A DNA stretch of 64,000 bases, taken from the NCBI RefSeq assembly GCF_963082655.1, contig NC_081553.1, positions 48,603,228-48,667,227 on the forward strand, written 5' to 3'. The notes under the pieces were generated by a model. The model saw nothing but the letters and a program-made list of their open reading frames with translations. It ran no database searches and was not told the origin of the DNA. The position numbers were made by a program, and so were the translations under genes. This document shows, piece by piece, positions 1 to 10,165 of this stretch (the stretch's first letter is position 1; each line of letters begins with the position of its first letter). The DNA comes from Stomoxys calcitrans. Lineage: Eukaryota; Arthropoda; Insecta; Diptera; Muscidae.

Positions 1-424
1 GAAGATTTAATGGCAGATATCTTCTTGCAGCGAAATATGAGGCAAGTTCGTTGAGGTAGACGTTCAACCTATTGCAGATGTCAAGAATGGGTGGGGGGCC
101 TGATGCCATGACCGTACAATCGTCCGCATGTGATACGATCTCCATGCCGTCTGGAGGGGGTGGAATGGAGGATAGGTAGAGGTTAAACAGTGCCGCAGAT
201 ATCACCCCGCCTTGAGGAATTTCCACTCTGCGGTGCTTCGACTTCTTATCCATAAATTCCACAAATGAATGGCGACCACACAGATAATTCGCAACCCAGC
301 GTTTCAGGCCTGGCTGGAAGGAGGTTTTGGCGATGTCCTGGGATGGCTGGCTGTCTCGAATGCCTTCGATAGGTCCAGTGCTACGAGAAACGTTCTATCA
401 CATGGTTTGGGCTGATTGAAGCCA
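1..424 (-). pseudogene. LINE reverse transcriptase fragment (Jockey-like), runs off the window edge
   Basis: Read on the minus strand, this stretch encodes the palm part of a non-LTR retrotransposon reverse transcriptase. Seen: a segment like VALDLSKAF near 360-400, then GLKRWVANYLCGRHSF, then IPQGGVISAALFNLYLSSIP and a catalytic box reading HADD (about 145-155) where the family normally has YADD or FADD. The reading frame breaks between LDLSKAF and the GLKRW part, so this copy is dead. It is cut at the window start, and at about 424 it meets a family A satellite element. It is probably the same LINE family as the copy at 6787-9065, which lacks exactly this RT portion. The RT identity is firm; the clade (Jockey group) is inferred from residue patterns. 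Confidence 0.8.
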
Positions 425-832
425 CGGTTCATAACCTGATGTAGCTGCCGTTAAAACCGATCTGGGGTCACGACTTTTTGAGCCTCTAGAGGGCAAAATT
501 CATTTCCGATTTGGTCTGAATCGGTCTATAGCTTGATGCAGCTCCCATATAATCCGATCTCCCTATTTTACTTCTTGAGCCCCAAAAGGGCGCAATTCTT
601 ATTCGAATTGTCTGATATTTTACACTATTACTTACACTATGGTCTCTAACATTCAAATCAATTATCGTCGGAATCGGACCATAACTTCATATAGCTCCAA
701 TAACATAGCAATTCTTATTTTTATCCTTTGTTTGCATAAAAACAGATACCGGGAAAAAAACTCGACAAACGCGATTCATGATGGAGGACAAATCAGATTT
801 GGCCCGCCCTAATCTAACACGTGTTTACTTGT
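425..832 (+). repeat. Family A satellite-bearing element, 3' part
   Basis: A truncated copy of the family A interspersed element. It holds about two degenerate internal units (GATATAGCTGCC-type, here GATGTAGCTGCC) and the conserved right end (TGGAGG, then a degenerate TTGGCCCGCCCTAA, then TTTACTTGTT). It directly abuts the left end of the next copy at about 833. No coding capacity is credible. Confidence 0.75.
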
Positions 833-3434
833 TATACCCTTCACCATGGGATGAGGGTATACTAATTTCGTCATTCTGTTTGTAACACTTCGAAATATGC
901 GTCTAAGTCCCCATAAAGTACGTACGTCTGTCCGTCCCTCCGTACGTCTTTCCGTCCGTCTGTCAGTCGAAAGCACGCAAACTTTTGAAGAAGTAAAGCT
1001 AGGCGCTTGAAATTTTGCCCAAATACCTTTTATTAGTACAGGTCGATTGGGATTGTAAATGAGCCATATCGGTATATGATTTGATATATCTGCCATATAA
1101 ACCGATCTTGGGTCTTGACTTCTAAAGCCTCTAAAGAACGCAATTATCATCCGATTTCACTGAAATTTAGCACGTAGTGTTTTGATATCACTTCCAACAA
1201 CTGCGCTAAGTATGATTTAAATCAGTCCATGTTTTGATATAGCTGCCATATAAACCGATCTTGGGTCTTGATTTCTTGAGCCTCTAGAGGGCGCAATTCT
1301 GGTCCGATTTGACTGAAATTTTGCACGCGGTGTTTTGATATCACTTCCAACAATTGCGCTAAGTATGATTTAAATCAGTCCATGTTTTGATATAGCTGCC
1401 ATATAAACCTGATCTTGGGCCTTGACTTCTTGGACCTCTAGAGGGCGCACTTCTTATCCGATTGGAATGAAATTTTGCATGACGTGTTTTGTAATGGTAT
1501 CCAACAACTGTGCCAAGTATGGTTGAAATCGGTCCATAACCTGATATAGCCGCCATATAAACCGATCTTGGGTTTTGACCACTTGAGCCTCTAGAGGGCG
1601 CAATTCTTATCCGATTGGAATGAAGTTTTGCTCTACGTGTTTTGTTATGAAATCCAACAACTGTGCCAAGTATGGTTCAAATCGGTTCATAACCTGATAT
1701 AGCTGCCATATAAACCGATCTTGGGTCTTGACTTCTTGAGCTGCTAGAGGGCGCAATTCTTATCTGATTTGAATGAAATTTTGCATGAAGTATTTTGTTA
1801 TGATATCCAACAATTGCGCTAAGTATGGTTTAAATCAGTCAATAACCCGATATAGCTGCCATATAAACCTGATCATGGGTCTTGATTTCTTGAGCCTCTA
1901 GAGGGCGCAATGCTTATCCGATTTTAATGAAATTTTGCGCGACGTGTTTTGTTATGATATCCAACAACTGTGCCAAGTATGGTTTAAATCAGTCCATAAC
2001 CTGATATAGCTGCCATATAAACCTAATCTTGGGTCTTGACTTCTTGGGCCTCTAGAGGGCGTAGTTCTTATCCGATTGGAATGAAGTTTTGCCCGACGTG
2101 TTTTGTTATGGTATCCAACAACTGTGCCAAGTATGGTTCAAATCGATTCATAACCTGATATAGCTGTCAGATAAACCGATCTTGGGTCTTAACTTCTTGA
2201 GCCTCTAGAGGGCGCAATTCTTATCCGATTTTAATGAAATTTTGCACGACGTGTTTTGCTTTGATATCCAACAACTGTGCCAAGTATGGTTTAAATCAGT
2301 CCATAACCTGATATAGCTGCCATATAAACCGATCTTGGGTCTTGACTTCTTGAGCCTCTAGAGGTCGCAATTCTTATCCAATTGGGATGAAATTTTGCAT
2401 GACGTGTTTTGCTATAATATCCAACAACTGTGCCAAGTGTGGGTCAAATCGGCCCATAACCTGATATAGCTGCCATATAAACCGATCTTGGGTCTTGACT
2501 TCTTGAGCCTCTAGACGGCGCAATTCTTATCCAATTGGAATGAAATTTTGCACGATGTGTTTTGCTATGATATCCAATAATTGTGCTAAGTATGATTCAA
2601 ATCGGTTCATAGCCTGATATAGCTGCCATATAAACCGATCTTGGGTTTTGACTTCTTGAGCCTCCAGAGGGCGCAAATCTTAACAGATTGAAATGCAATT
2701 TTGCACGACGTGTTTTGTTATGATATCCAACAACTGTTCCAAGTGTGGGTCAAATCGGTCCATAACCTGATATAGCAGCCATAAAAACCCATCTTGGGTC
2801 TTGACTTCTTGAGCCCCTAGAGGGCGCAGTTCTTATCCGATTGGAATGAAATTTTGCACGACGTATTTTGTTATGATTTCCAACAACTGTGCCAAGTATG
2901 ATTCACATCGGTCTATAACCTGATATAGCTGTCATATAAACCGATTTGGGATTTTGACTTCTTGAGCCTTTAGAGGTCGCAATTATTATCCGATTTGCCT
3001 GAAATTTTGTACGAAGGATCCTCTCATGACCATCAATATACTTGTTTATAATGGTCTGAATCGGTCTGTAGCCTGATACAGCTCTCATATAAATCGATCT
3101 CTCTGTTTACTTCTTGAGCTTACACAGGTCTCCAACATATAATTCAATTGTGGTCCGAACCGGACCATATCTTGATTATGCTCCAATAGCAGAGCAAATC
3201 TTTTCTTTTATCCTTTTTTTTTTTGGCTAAGAAGAGATGCCGGGAAAAGAACTGGACAAATTCGATCCATGGTGGAGAGTATATAAGATTCGGCGCGGCC
3301 GAACTAAGCACTCTTGTACTTGTTTTTATCCTATGTTTGCTTAAAATGAGACACCGGGAAAACAACTCTACAAATGCGGTTCATGATGGAGGGCAAATAA
3401 GATTCGGCCCGACACGTTTTTACTTGTTTTTATT
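833..3434 (+). repeat. Family A satellite-bearing element, near full length with about 14 internal units
   Basis: The element opens with a hairpin (ATACCCTTCACC then GGGATGAGGGTAT), followed by a conserved leader with GTCATTCTGTTTGTAACAC and CCGTCCGTCTGTC. It then carries about 14 tandem units of roughly 153 bp, each with GATATAGCTGCCATATAAAC, CTCTAGAGGGCGCAATTC and TGAAATTTTGCACGACGTG. It closes with GGGCAAATAAGATTCGGCCC and TTTTTACTTGTTTTT. Hairpins at both ends plus a central satellite resemble non-autonomous Helitron/DINE-type elements, but I see no protein that would confirm this. The repeat status is certain; the class is inference. Confidence 0.85.
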
Positions 3435-3459
3435 GTAGTATTAGCGCCTTTGGTGCGAA

Positions 3460-3655
3460 AAACTTGTATAGAAGTCGTGGTGATAAACTTCTCTTCAAAG
3501 TGATGTCAGACTACAGGACACCTATAGGACATTGCAATAAGAAGCACACGGCTTATCATAGAGCTTAAATTTGAATCGGACAGCACTCATTAATACGAAA
3601 AGATTTTCCTTTCCTATATCTGCTTAATCGAATATTCATTGGCAAATTGATTTAT
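3460..3655 (+). repeat. Degenerate tRNA-derived SINE, body and tail only
   Basis: The stretch contains AAACTTCTCTTCAAAG, then CTTATCATAGAGCTTAAA and TGAATCGGACAGCACTCAT, then TTCATTGGCAAA. These are diverged versions of the body and tail of the SINE seen intact at 31451-31774. The tRNA-like head is missing or unrecognisable. No target-site duplication was found. Confidence 0.55.
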
Positions 3656-5056
3656 GGTTACCGACTTCCAAGACCAAATATCACAGCTTTGCGATATCGG
3701 CAAACACCACGGTGGTCCTCAACTTCCAATCGACCAATCTTGTTAGAAAAGTTTTTAATGTAAACAAAATTTCTGTATTGTTAAAAATATTCTTCCCCCC
3801 CCCCCCCCCCCCCCCCCCTCAAAAAAAAAAAAAAAATCCACTGTTTTTGTTCCGCCTCATGACCTGCGTATATTTTCTCTGTGACATTTTTGTGATAACA
3901 AAAGTTAATAAATTTACTGGAGTGCTGCATGCGTGTCTATGTTGTGGGTATTCGTTTCTAGTTGTTGTTGCTGTTGTTTTTTAGGGTTTTGTTATTGTTA
4001 TTTTTTTTTTTTTGTGGAAAAAGTTCTTGACATTTATGGTCAGGGTAGATCCACATCCACAACGATGTAAGTTCATCTAGGGAGAATGAGTAGGAGATGA
4101 ATCCATGGCTCTGGAGCTTTGACCAAACATGCTCTAATCTCTTAATCACTTGATATACGTATGTCCCATATCCCAGCAATTTAACTTGGGACAGAAATTT
4201 GTACTAATTTTTATAAGGGTCAGAGACAGACAGAGAGATTTTATGTTTTGGGAAATAGGAGGTGAAGGGGAAAGGGGGGGGGGGTTTAACTACTTGTCTC
4301 TGGTAATGGAAATGACCCAACGTTGTCTGTTTGGACTGTAATAGTTTTTTCGGCTGCCTCTCTGCTATGTGTGTCACAGGTAAGCCCTTTTATGTGCAGG
4401 TGTGGATGTGGGTTGTAGCTACAATGACAGGGATATCATATGACCAGTTTTTCCCATTGTGGGTAATGGCCTTTTGTTCTTGTTACCATGTAATCGTTAA
4501 GAGCCATATACAGATTGATACCCGTATAATACAGGTGACCGCCTTCTTGCCCAGCGACAATAGTCTATACAAAGGAAAAAAAGCCGCAAATAACCCATAC
4601 TTACTAATTTCCTTACTATGGGGGGTGGGGCATTGGGAAAATTCAATATAATTTGCTTTCTATTTCTTCCCCTCTCACCGCCCACATAATCGTTGACTTC
4701 GTATCCCACGGTTTTGCTCTTTTCTTAATGTTAGCCTTACATGGAGCGGGATTTCTCTCCTTTTTACTGTCATTTGCAATTGTTTGTTTATTTTTTTTTT
4801 GTTTCCTTATTTTTGGTTCTTCATTTTATTGCGGGGTTTATTTATATGGATAATAGTCTCCCCCTGTTAGGGCTCTTGGGTTATTAGTTTTGGTTTCCTG
4901 GAAATGGTACTTTGCCCATCCCCTCATTCCATAATGCCTATTCAAAATCAGTAAAACAAAAAAAAAAAAAAAAGTGGGTCCCCATTTGGTTTAGTGTTTA
5001 AACAAAAGATTTACCTTTGAAAGTGTGTCATCATCAAATAAATGAAAAAAAAGTAA
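3656..5056. other. Gene-free AT-rich stretch with homopolymers
   Basis: No supported gene. The short open frames here are low-complexity (poly-Pro, poly-Lys, hydrophobic runs) and lack codon-like composition or recognisable motifs. It holds the C24/A16 tract, a GTTGTTGTTGCTG run near 3961 and several T and A homopolymers. It looks like ordinary intergenic or intronic fly DNA. Confidence 0.6.
3795..3836. repeat. Homopolymer pair C24 - TC - A16
   Basis: An uninterrupted run of 24 C (3795-3818) is followed by TC and 16 A (3821-3836). Such tracts are length-unstable and often miscalled, so the exact count is unsafe. Confidence 0.9.
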
Positions 5057-6785
5057 AACAGGTAAAAAGGCGTTAAGTTCGGCCGGGTCGAACTTTGGAT
5101 ACCCACCGACTCGGGTATAAAGGGTGATTTTTTTGAGGTTAGGATTTTCATGCATTAGTATTTGACAGATCACGTGGGATTTCAGACATGGTGTCAAAGA
5201 GAAAGATGCTCAGTATGCTTTGACATTTCATCATGAATAGACTTACTAACGAGCAACGCTTGCAAATCATTGAATTTTATTACCAAAATCAGTGTTCGGT
5301 TCGAAATGTGTTCATTCACCGTTCAGCGATGAGGCTCATTTCTGGTTGAATGGCTACGTAAATAAGCAAAATTGCCGCATTTGGAGTGAAGAGCAACCAG
5401 AAGCCGTTCAAGAACTGCCCATGCATCCCGAAAAATGCACTGTTTGGTGTGGTTTGTACGCTGGTGGAATCATTGGACCGTATTTTTTCAAAGATGCTGT
5501 TGGACGCAACGTTACGGTGAATGAACACATTTCGAACCGAACACTGATTTTGGTAATAAAATTCTATGATTTGCAAGCGTTGCTCGTTATTAAGTCTATT
5601 CATGATGAAATGTCAAAGCATACTGAGCATCTTTCCTTTTGACACCATGTCTGAAATCCCACGTGATCTGTCAAATACTAATGCATGAAAATCCTAACCT
5701 CAAAAAAATCACCCTTTATATGTAAACAACCTTTCATCAAAATCCGGTGAAAATTGCATAACTTATGTCCCATATCAGTTATATCGAAATATGCTCCGAT
5801 TTGGACCAAATACTAATAAGTACAAGTCATTCGTCAAATGTGTAAAACAAAATTTACGGCACGGATGTCGAAAAGCCTAACATACCTCACTGTGTCAAAA
5901 TTCAGTGAAATCGGATTGTAAGACAGTTTACAGCTCTATCAGATTATGAACCGATTCAGACCATACTTGATACAGTTGTTGATGGTCAAACCAAAACACT
6001 TCAGGCAAAATTTCAGCCAAATCGGGTAATTTGTGCGCCCTCTAGAGGCTCACGAAGTCAAGATCCGAGATCGGATTATAAGGGGGCTATATCATGTAAT
6101 GAACTGATTTACACCATACTAGATGCAATTGTTAGAAGTTAGAACGAAACACTTCGTGCAAATTTTTAGCCGAATCGAACGGGAAAAGCGCCCTCTAGCG
6201 GTTCAATAAGTCAAGATCCGATATCGGTTTATATGGGAGCGATATCAGATTATGAACCATACTTGGTACAGTTGCTGATGGTCAAACTAATACACTTTTT
6301 GCAAAATTGCAACCCAATCGGAAAATAACAACGCTCTCTGGCCGCTCAAGAAGTCAAGATGCGAGATCGGTTTATATGGGAGCTCTATCAGGTTATGCAC
6401 CGATTTGAACCATTCTTGGCGCAGTTCTTGGATGTTAGAACAAAACACTTCGAGATCGGTTTATATGGGAGCTCTATCAGGTTATGCACCGATTTGAACC
6501 ATACTTGGCGCAGTTGTTGGATGTTAGAACAAAACACTTCGTGTAAAATTTCAGCGTAATCGGATAATAATTGCGCTTTCTAGCGGCTCAAGAAGTCAAG
6601 ATCCGAAATCGGTTTACGTGAGAGCTATATCAGGTTATGAACCGTTGTTGGTGGTCGAACTAAAACACTTCTTGCAAAACTTCAGCGAAATCCGACAATA
6701 CTTGAGCCCTACAGTGGTTCAAGAAATCAAGATCTGAGATCGGTGTATATAGGAGTTACATCAGGTTTTGAACCGATTTGAGCCA
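5057..6785 (-). repeat. Family B/A composite satellite-bearing element, interrupted by a mariner copy
   Basis: The element is in reverse orientation. It begins with the end motif GTTCGGCCGGGTCGAAC and GGATACCCACCGACTCGGGTAT. This is followed, across the mariner insertion, by family B-type sequence (CATCAAAATCCGGTGAAAAT, CACGGATGTCGAAAAGCC) and then by family A-type units (CTCTAGAGGCTCACGAAGTC, ATATGGGAGCTCTATCAG) up to about 6785. One unit near 6357-6540 contains a roughly 84-bp local duplication (GAGATCGGTTTATATGGGAG twice). Non-coding. Confidence 0.75.
5121..5716. mobile_element. Fold-back mariner/Tc1-type element with about 200-bp inverted arms
   Basis: The ends AGGGTGATTTTTTTGAGG and CCTCAAAAAAATCACCCT are inverted copies of each other, flanked by TA (TATAA on the left, TTATA on the right), and they interrupt a family B repeat. 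The inverted similarity continues for about 200 bp. Each arm carries the 5' end of a transposase frame: MNRLTNEQRLQIIEFYYQNQ on the + strand from 5234, and MNRLNNEQRLQIIEFYYQNQ on the - strand from 5603. Between the arms, + strand 5323-5520 encodes a fragment of the catalytic core (FSDEAHFWLNGYVNKQN, then HPEKCTVWCGLYAGGIIGP). That fragment includes the first catalytic Asp, but the rest of the transposase is deleted. It cannot encode a working enzyme. The family (IS630-Tc1-mariner) is firm. Confidence 0.88.
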
Positions 6786-6786
6786 T

Positions 6787-9065
6787 ATTATTATTATTAT
6801 TATTTTTGGGAGGGGGCCTGCCCGGTGAGTCGGAAGTTCGGGTGGTTCTCCCGTTGGCAGCCCAGGATAAAATGCTTACATGGAAGTTCATAGTGGTCCG
6901 TACCCCTAAAGATCTTAGTCTCTTCACCATTTGGTGACATCCTGTTGTGGCCTTAAGTGCTGCGTTCAGACATTTTTGAAGGTTTCGTCAGCGTGTTTCG
7001 TGTACCCTCGCGGTTCATACCTGGGTCACATAGTTTATCACCGGTCGCCAGAACGCCTTATATTGTAGTTCGTCAATGGGATTTCCTTGTCCATTCCCCA
7101 AGTGCTGCCGGCCAAAGATTTGAGGACTTTGTTTTTGTTCTTGCCCTTCCGCAGTACTTTGTAGCGTGGGCAGACATTGAGAGGCAGTTATCGAAGCTGA
7201 CTTCCTAGATATTTGTGTGCCTCACTGGTCGCCTGAACGCCTTATAGATCGTCAATAGGATTTCCTGGTCCATTACCCCGGTACAGCTGGCTAAAGATTT
7301 GAGGACTTTGTTTTTTTTCTTGCCCTTTCGCAGAACGGTGTATCGTGGGCCGATATTGAGAGGCAGTTATTGAAGGTGACTTCCTAGATATTTGTGTGCC
7401 TCACTGGTCGCCTGAACGCCTTATAGATCGTCAATAGGATTTCCTGGTCCATTACCCCGGGGCAGCCGGCTAAAGATTTGAGGACTATGTTCTCTTCCTT
7501 GCCCCGCCGCAGAACGTTGTAGCGTGGGCCGATATTGAGAGGCAATTGTCGAAGGTTACTTCCTAGATTTTTGGGTGCCTCACCCCTCGCCTGAGCGTCA
7601 ACAGGATTTCCTTGTCCATTTCGCAGGTGCTCTTATTCCTTGCCCTTCCTTGCGTGGCCGACATTGAGAGGCAGTTGTCCAAGGTTACTTCCTAGATTTT
7701 TGTTTACCTCACCGTTGGGATGGTTTGCCAATCGACCTGTAAATTAAACTCTCTCTTGTAATCCGTTGTGCAGTTGGTGTATCAGTTGGCATGTTGATGA
7801 TCCGCTGGGATCAGCGACGAGCTCAGGCCAGGTAGATGTTGGGCCTTAAGTTTCTTTGCGACCGGGGACAAGACAGAGTTTGGCCTGTACGATTCTTCTT
7901 GGTCTGCAGGTTTACCCGGCTTTAGAATGGGATCCACTTGGCCTACCTTCCATATGTCTAGAATCACCAGGGTGGAGATGAACAGATTTAGGCCATTCAT
8001 CAGGTATTTCATGCCTACTTCACCCAATTGTTGGAGCATCAGCATCGATAGTCTATCGGAGCCCACAGCTGGCTTAGCTCTTGTCATGACCTCGGCTACG
8101 TCTTCTGAACTGAATTGCAGTTGAGTCCTGAATCGGAGTTTCCATGTCTTTTTTAGGGCGCCTCATCTCGCTTAGGCTGTAGTTCGGTGCTCGATTAATT
8201 GTCTATCAAAATCGTTTGCACATCGTTCAAAGTATGGTAGATATTGTCCATTGAAGTTAATTGCGACCTGGCCTATACTCCCTGATGGGTTATTGGGTGA
8301 TCTCACTGTTGACCACAATATTTTGGCATCAGAGCCTGTGTTGTATATCTCGACTTGCTCCAACCACATTTTCAATCTCTCCGTTAACTACACTTGTCCT
8401 TATGCTGTCAGGGTTGGTCAGGCAATGCTCGTCGTGTTACTCGGCCAATCTCACGGCTTTGACCGAGAGATTTGGTCTAGATGGTCAAAATTCAGATGCT
8501 GTCATAATGATTGAGCACAGAATCCTTGCCATTGAAGTCAATTGCGACCTGACCTATACTCCCTGATGGGTTGTAGAGTGATCTCACTGTTTATGATAGC
8601 CTATGGTACATTTCTCGGCTTGCTCCAACCAGATTTTGCAATTGTGATCTTTGACCAACCTGAAAATCTCTTCGTCAACTACACTTATCCTTATGCTGCC
8701 AGGGTTGGTCAGCCAAAGCTCCTCACGTTCCTCGGGCAATCTTAATGCTTCTGCAGAGCAGATGGGTCTGATGGTCATAATTCGTTCGACTGTTATGAAA
8801 CAGTCAGCCGCTGTGATAAAGATTGAGCGCAGAATCCTTGCAGCGCTGTTAACATGTGAAGGGTGCGGTTGCGTCTTCAACATGGTCCCTGAAATCTGAC
8901 CAATATGTCTTCTCCTGGTTAACGTAAGTTCGGCGTTCAGAGACTGTGACGTCATTCGGACGATGAAGCTCAGCTCTATGATAATTGGAACATGGTTTGA
9001 GGCGAGGGTGGCAATTGTACGCCATGTCGTCAGATCTATCAGATTTGCGCTGACTACCGTTAAGT
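6787..9065 (-). pseudogene. Jockey-like LINE, dead, with internal deletion and tandem amplification
   Basis: On the minus strand, in element order: the C-terminal part of the endonuclease (TTWRTIATLASNHVPIIIEL, about 8970-9050, matching the family's SDHxPI block); a linker with NPSGSIGQVAINFNGQ present twice (near 8560 and 8275); the N-terminal RT part (GSDRLSMLMLQQLGEVGMKY, LLKPGKPADQ-like, about 7782-8087); then, after loss of the catalytic palm, a thumb-region segment amplified in tandem (7030-7720). Last comes the C-terminal tail GCQRENHPNFRLTGQAP (6800-6930). It ends in an (AAT)n run (minus strand, 6788-6803), the expected LINE 3' tail. Many frame breaks make it non-functional. It probably belongs to the same family as the fragment at 1-424. 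Confidence 0.82.
7030..7720 (-). repeat. About four tandem copies of a 180-bp LINE RT thumb segment
   Basis: The motifs CCTCACTGGTCGCCTGAACG and GATTTGAGGACTTTGTTTTT recur at about 180-bp spacing (near 7030, 7215, 7395, 7575; the last copy is shortened). Minus-strand translation of each unit gives NKVLKSLAG-type and LLTIYKAFRRP-type sequence, the familiar Jockey-clade thumb (NKVLKALAGSTWG...YKAIGR). So part of a LINE has itself become a short tandem array. Confidence 0.75.
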
Positions 9066-10165
9066 CAAGTTATGGTGCAGAACGTTTTTGTTAATAAATG
9101 GAAGATGGATTTTGATTTTAGACCCATGGTAACTTGGGCAAATTTTTGTAGAATTCGACGTAGAATCCAATTTAGAGAATTGTCGAGAAAGTAATAGACC
9201 CACCGTCTCCCATAATTTTATTTCGAAATTTCAGCTGTCTTATTGAACGATCTACTAATTCGGTGATCTTACATCAAAGGCATTTTATTAGGAGATCATA
9301 AAAACTTGGTACAGTTGCCATATGTAGGAATATACCTAAGTTCCCTGTAGGTGTTACCAACATATGACCTGTTATGCAATACCTTACACCACAGTAGTGA
9401 CATACATAGCTTAAAAGAAAAAAAAATCACAAGGACACAAAAAGCACACGTTTAGGATAGTTTGAATTAAGCCATATCCTTTCCGGCATGAACAAGTCTT
9501 TTTGTTTGATTTATTTCTTATCAAGTAAGACCCTTTTTTATAAGGGTTTCTTTTTATTGTATTTGTTTTGGTTTTTTCCTCTTATTTCTTAATCTGGACA
9601 GTAACCCTCTTCAAGCTCTCGAAAGATTTAAAGAAATTCAATACTTGGACTGTAGGTGGACCCTTTTCTTCCTTGCTTGTAGTTTTTTTTTTGTTTTTCT
9701 TGTTACGCTTGGCATTTAAAGAATCCTTTGTATTTGATGAGAATTTCTTATGTTGCTCATATTATGGGGATTAGATGATGTGCCATGAAATTAGTTTTGC
9801 AAAAATTGAATCTCTATTCCAATTTGTAATATCAACAAACATTAAGAGTATAGAGATACGAGTATCTCAAACCAAATGGGAATTAAGCCGAATGGTTTTG
9901 TTTTTTGGGAAGCACAAATACTTTTTTCCTTTTAAGCAAATAAAGATGTTTTATTTATTTTATGGAGGTAAGTTTTTAAGGATTTCCAGAGAAAATACTT
10001 GAAGTTATTATAAAGATTCCTTTTTGTAAACGACCTGCAAATAATTTTTGTTATGGTTGGCATTTTTGTGGTATTACCAATATGACATACAAGATTCGCT
10101 TGACTGGATTAATAGTGGATTATAGAGCAAAGTAAAAGAAAACCATAATCAAACAGTGGATCTAA
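9066..10165. other. Gene-free AT-rich stretch
   Basis: No gene, transposon or array is recognisable. The open frames (for example 9568-9774 and 9775-10002) are short, rich in Phe/Lys/Ile and without known motifs. It separates the dead LINE from the minisatellite. Confidence 0.55.

Noticed and set aside
5292..5642. 116-codon frame as an intact transposase
   Set aside because: It holds only a short catalytic-core piece; both ends derive from the inverted arms in the wrong frame, so most of the enzyme is missing.
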